Of a stretch of 15,981 nucleotides of DNA, positions 13,038 to 15,981 are shown in pieces (within the stretch, counting starts at the first letter, position 1; each line of letters begins with the position of its first letter). The notes under the pieces were generated by a model. The model made no database searches. It saw only the letters and a list, made by a program, of their open reading frames with translations, and was not told the origin of the DNA. Source of the DNA: Anaerolineae bacterium (GTDB lineage Bacteria > Chloroflexota > Anaerolineae > Aggregatilineales > Phototrophicaceae); contig JADLHH010000339.1 of assembly GCA_020848855.1 (NCBI GenBank), positions 1-15,981 on the forward strand. The letters run 5' to 3'. The position numbers were made by a program, and so were the translations under genes.

Positions 13038-15189
13038 ACGGTTGGTCTCGCAGCCAGCGTACGTAAGCGATGATGTCCGCGAATTCGGCGTCGCTCCAAT
13101 CGGGGCGTCCGCCGCTTGGCGGCATCGAAACGCCGGTCACGTTGTCCGGGTGATCTGCCGCGCGTCCGGTTCGCAGGAACGCCAGCAAGTCCGCATCCGA
13201 GGCATACAGAACGAGGGGCGATGTCACCAGCGGCAGCCCAAGGCTCGGCACGCCTTCACCCTGGAACCCGTGACATCCCGCGCACGTTTCTTCGAAATGC
13301 TGCCTGCCCAGCTCGATATTGGCGCTGCTATCTGGTACGACGGTCGCATCCATCTGAAGAACTATGGCTGTTGGCGCGAGGGTAGGGGCAATCGCTTCGG
13401 TTGGATTGGTCGACGGCGCTGCGCCGACGTAAACGTGATCGGGCGACATGAATTCCCTGCCGCTCAATGCGTAGATCTCGCCCGCGTTCACCCGGTCGTT
13501 GTTCTCGCCATCGCCGCCCATCGCGTTCGGGATAATGTCCCGGTAGCTGTCGGTGTCGAGATCGTAGACGGCTAGAGCGTAGGGCATCATGTCGTTGTTG
13601 TCTGCGCCGGCGATGAAGCGCACGCGCAGGTTGTCCGGCGGTGCGAACAGCAGGATTTCGCCATCGTGCGCCGGAAGCCCGCCCATCTCGCCGAAGAGGA
13701 TTGCCATCATGCCGGCGTTGTGACGCACGCGACCGTCGTAGCCGACGACATCGTAATCCGGCGCGCCATACAGCAGATCAGCCACGCCGTCACGGTCGAT
13801 ATCGGCGGCTCGCAGCGTATCGCCCGCCTTGCTGTCTGCCTGGTCGGGATATACGACGACGGTTCGCCCAGCCTCCGGCGCACTCATGTCGAACATCTGC
13901 CCGCGAACCGGGTCGTGGGTGTAGATGACCCATGCCTCGCCCGCTTCGTCCAGGTTGCGTTCCGCGCCATCGCCGACCAGTGTGCCCAGAATCAGGTCGT
14001 TCCGTCCATCGCCGTCCATATCCCCGACCGCGATTTCCTCGCCGAGCAGGTCATTGGGGTAACGTCCGTAGACGACGCTGATGCTGTCGTCGGTGGGGCG
14101 ACCGTCGGGATCGAGATGGGCGGCAAGGTCAATCGTCTGTCCGCGTAAATCGGCTCGCCCGAAGATGATGAACGTCTCGCCGGAATTGTAGCGGCGGTTG
14201 TCGGGACCGTCGCCGCCGCCAAACGACAGCCCGCCGATTCCGCTCGACGCCCGCCACAGCGCGGCGCTGATAATCGCGTCGTCGTAGCCGTCCCCATCCA
14301 GGTCATCGCCCCAGACGGTCGATCCGAACAGATCATCGTAATCGACCCCGATGATCCGCGTGGCGTCGGCGGGCGGCTCGCGCATGTCGATCACGCTGCC
14401 GTACAGCGTCGGTAGCTGCGGCGAGCCGTAAATCACCCACGCTTCACCCGCGTTGATCCGGTGGTCGCCTTCGCCGTCGGCTTCGTTCGCGCCAATCAGC
14501 AGATCGTGCAAGCCGTCGCCGTCAAAATCACCGCCTTCAACCCACAGCCCAAAGCGATCTTCTTCGGTTGCGCCGTAGAAGGCGATAATATCGTCGTTCG
14601 TCGCCCGCAGATCAATATCGGCGTGCTGGGCGAAATCCGGGCTGCCGAACAGCACATAGGCAGCGCCGGCGTTCGACCGGTTCTGGAACGCTCCGTCGCT
14701 GTTCTGGGCGCTGAAAAGCAGGTCGTCAAAGCTGTCCCCGTTGAAATCGGCAATATACGTTTCCGTCCCCGCCATGTCGCCGGAATAAGCGCCGTAGATC
14801 GTGAATCCGGGGTAGACGGAGCCAAGCGAATCGGCGGTCATGCGCCCGCCGATTCCGCAGAAATTCATGACGATGCGGACATGCCCCGCGCTGCCGCGCC
14901 ATTCGCCGTCGACGGAATGGGTCGCGTTCTGCCCGGTGATCGCCAGGTCGCCGCAGCCGTTGCCGTCGAAATCGCCGGCATCCAGCGGCTTGCCGGTCGT
15001 CGATGCGCCCGCCGGGCTGTCGTAAAACGCGAACTGCCCGCTCTGGGGGACAATCTGCAAATCCCAGGGCTGCCCGCCTGTCGGTTCGAGACTCTCCTGA
15101 GCGCGCCCGGCGATGTTCATCAGCGCCATGACCGTCACGAGAGCGAACAGGCGAAAGAGGTTTTTCCGTGCAAAGTGGAGTTGACGCAT
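13036..15189 (-). CDS. Secreted FG-GAP (integrin-alpha-like) seven-bladed propeller fused to a C-terminal cytochrome c
   Basis: The 717-residue protein starts with a signal peptide (basic RKN, hydrophobic FALVTVMALMNIAG, then RAQ, about 1-31). It then has seven FG-GAP repeats, each with a calcium-loop motif: DFDGNGCGD (73-81), DFNGDSFDD, DFDGDGLHD, DLDGDGYDD, DMDGDGRND, DIDRDGVAD and DLDTDSYRD. The last two are degenerate at acidic positions. Seven repeats fit one complete beta-propeller. A Pro/Thr/Ala linker (about 595-625) leads to a monohaem cytochrome c domain with CAGCH (636-640) and a likely axial Met689 in GVSMPP, ending in the usual YVRWLR helix. The ATG follows AAGG by about 9 nt, 23 nt after the upstream cytochrome gene, so they are probably cotranscribed. 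The propeller may be a binding or scaffolding part and the haem an electron carrier; the partner is unknown. Confidence 0.88.
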   Translation of the reverse strand: MRQLHFARKNLFRLFALVTVMALMNIAGRAQESLEPTGGQPWDLQIVPQSGQFAFYDSPAGASTTGKPLDAGDFDGNGCGDLAITGQNATHSVDGEWRGSAGHVRIVMNFCGIGGRMTADSLGSVYPGFTIYGAYSGDMAGTETYIADFNGDSFDDLLFSAQNSDGAFQNRSNAGAAYVLFGSPDFAQHADIDLRATNDDIIAFYGATEEDRFGLWVEGGDFDGDGLHDLLIGANEADGEGDHRINAGEAWVIYGSPQLPTLYGSVIDMREPPADATRIIGVDYDDLFGSTVWGDDLDGDGYDDAIISAALWRASSGIGGLSFGGGDGPDNRRYNSGETFIIFGRADLRGQTIDLAAHLDPDGRPTDDSISVVYGRYPNDLLGEEIAVGDMDGDGRNDLILGTLVGDGAERNLDEAGEAWVIYTHDPVRGQMFDMSAPEAGRTVVVYPDQADSKAGDTLRAADIDRDGVADLLYGAPDYDVVGYDGRVRHNAGMMAILFGEMGGLPAHDGEILLFAPPDNLRVRFIAGADNNDMMPYALAVYDLDTDSYRDIIPNAMGGDGENNDRVNAGEIYALSGREFMSPDHVYVGAAPSTNPTEAIAPTLAPTAIVLQMDATVVPDSSANIELGRQHFEETCAGCHGFQGEGVPSLGLPLVTSPLVLYASDADLLAFLRTGRAADHPDNVTGVSMPPSGGRPDWSDAEFADIIAYVRWLRDQP

Positions 15190-15212
15190 CGTCGTGCCTT
15201 ACGCATACCCCG

Positions 15213-15981
15213 CTAAAGCGATAGTAAGAACGCAATCAGGTCTTCAAGCTGCTGGTCGGTGAGATCGGCGGCGACGCTGTGGAACGGGTCGGTTCGGGCG
15301 AGCACTTCCGCTAGCGTTTGAGCGACGCCGTCGTGCATGTACGGCGCGGTCGCCCACAAGCCCCGCAGCGAGGGCGTATCAATCGACTCAAATTCCTCCA
15401 GCGAAAAAGCCGCGCCCGCCAGGTTGTGCGCCAGTTGGTCGGTGTAGGCAGGCGGCGCGTGACAGCTACAGTCCGGCGATCCGCTCATGAACAGCGTCAT
15501 GCCGCGCTGCGCTGACGGACTCAGGGAGCCGTCCGGCATCCGGTAGGGACTCGCCCAGGGTTGCAGCGAGGCGACGTAAGCGGTCAGCGCGTCTAAATCG
15601 GCGGAGCGACCGGCGTCCGTTTTGTCGGTCGTCGCGTCGAACGCCCCTGCGATCAGCCCGTCTCCCAGCATGACGTGGCGAATCTGATCTTCGATGGTGT
15701 CCTGAAGCTCGTTCATATCGCCCGCCCAGTTGTAGGGCGGGAGCGCGGCAGCGCCGCCCAGTGCCGGGGTGTTGCGCGGTCCGCTGCGAAAGTTGATCCA
15801 GGTACGCCCGTCCGCGCCGCCGTCGAGGTGACAGGTCGCGCAGCTAATCGCCCCGTCGCTCATTTCCGAGGACAGCGCATGGTTGAACAGCACCTTGCCG
15901 CGCAGCAGTTCGGCGTCGAGCAGGATGTCCGTCACCGGTATCGTGGCGACAACCTGATTGTCGGCTGTGCTGATCACCGAA
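15213..15981 (-). CDS. YVTN-propeller/di-haem cytochrome c peroxidase-like protein (N-terminus beyond window)
   Basis: The frame is open to the window edge. The apparent GTG at 15977 is an internal valine of SVISTADNQVVATIPV, which matches the end of a YVTN beta-propeller blade, so a larger N-terminal propeller probably lies outside. The rest resembles the MauG/CcpA di-haem peroxidase family: LLRGKVLFNHALSSEM, a first haem site CATCH with HLDGGADGRTW, RNTPALGG, an RGMTLFMSGSPD segment before the second haem site, and the C-terminal TPSLRGLWATAPYMHDGVAQT typical of the family. The second site reads CSCH, one residue shorter than the normal CxxCH. The protein is presumably extracytoplasmic and may be a peroxidase or an oxidase of a protein or small molecule. 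It lies 23 nt upstream of the FG-GAP/cytochrome gene, its likely partner. Confidence 0.85.
   Translation of the reverse strand, partial: SVISTADNQVVATIPVTDILLDAELLRGKVLFNHALSSEMSDGAISCATCHLDGGADGRTWINFRSGPRNTPALGGAAALPPYNWAGDMNELQDTIEDQIRHVMLGDGLIAGAFDATTDKTDAGRSADLDALTAYVASLQPWASPYRMPDGSLSPSAQRGMTLFMSGSPDCSCHAPPAYTDQLAHNLAGAAFSLEEFESIDTPSLRGLWATAPYMHDGVAQTLAEVLARTDPFHSVAADLTDQQLEDLIAFLLSL

Overview
The window is a high-GC, densely coding stretch of bacterial chromosome devoted mainly to carbohydrate uptake and breakdown. The gene style suggests a chloroflexote of the Anaerolineae type. The hints are secreted proteins with short signal peptides and Pro/Thr/Ala linkers, a CUT1 sugar ABC operon headed by a LacI regulator, and FG-GAP and YVTN propellers joined to c-type cytochrome domains. 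This assignment is inference from style; there is no rRNA or other marker gene. I see no tRNA, CRISPR array, insertion sequence or phage gene.

Region 1 (1-8456, minus strand) is one apparent operon. In transcription order it encodes a LacI-family repressor, a secreted sugar-binding protein, a MalF-type permease with an SH3-like extracytoplasmic insert, a MalG-type permease, a MalK/UgpC-type ATPase, an (alpha/alpha)6-type glycoside hydrolase of unknown specificity, and a GH13_18 sugar phosphorylase cut off by the window edge. Three junctions are 4-nt stop/start overlaps (ATGA, TTGA, GTGA). A strong hairpin sits between the binding-protein gene and the first permease gene.

Region 2 (8457-9922) holds two near-palindromic 18-bp LacI-type operators centred 32 bp apart, then a divergent plus-strand GH63 enzyme resembling bacterial glucosylglycerate/mannosylglycerate hydrolases. 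A GH13_18 phosphorylase, CUT1 transporter, LacI regulator and GH63 hydrolase recall the E. coli ycj locus. They suggest import and cleavage of an alpha-glucoside such as glucosylglycerate, by phosphorolysis and by hydrolysis, under one repressor.

Region 3 (9923-12977) begins with a 14-bp perfect inverted repeat between convergent genes. Then comes a divergent pair: a GH172 (former DUF2961) protein on the minus strand and a GH51 alpha-L-arabinofuranosidase on the plus strand. Both lack signal peptides, which suggests cytoplasmic trimming of arabinofuranose- or fructofuranose-containing oligosaccharides.

Region 4 (12978-15981, minus strand) is unrelated to sugar metabolism: a partial YVTN-propeller/di-haem peroxidase-like cytochrome whose second haem site reads C-S-C-H, followed 23 nt later by a secreted seven-repeat FG-GAP protein fused to a C-terminal monohaem cytochrome c. 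These look like partners in an extracytoplasmic redox system of unknown purpose.
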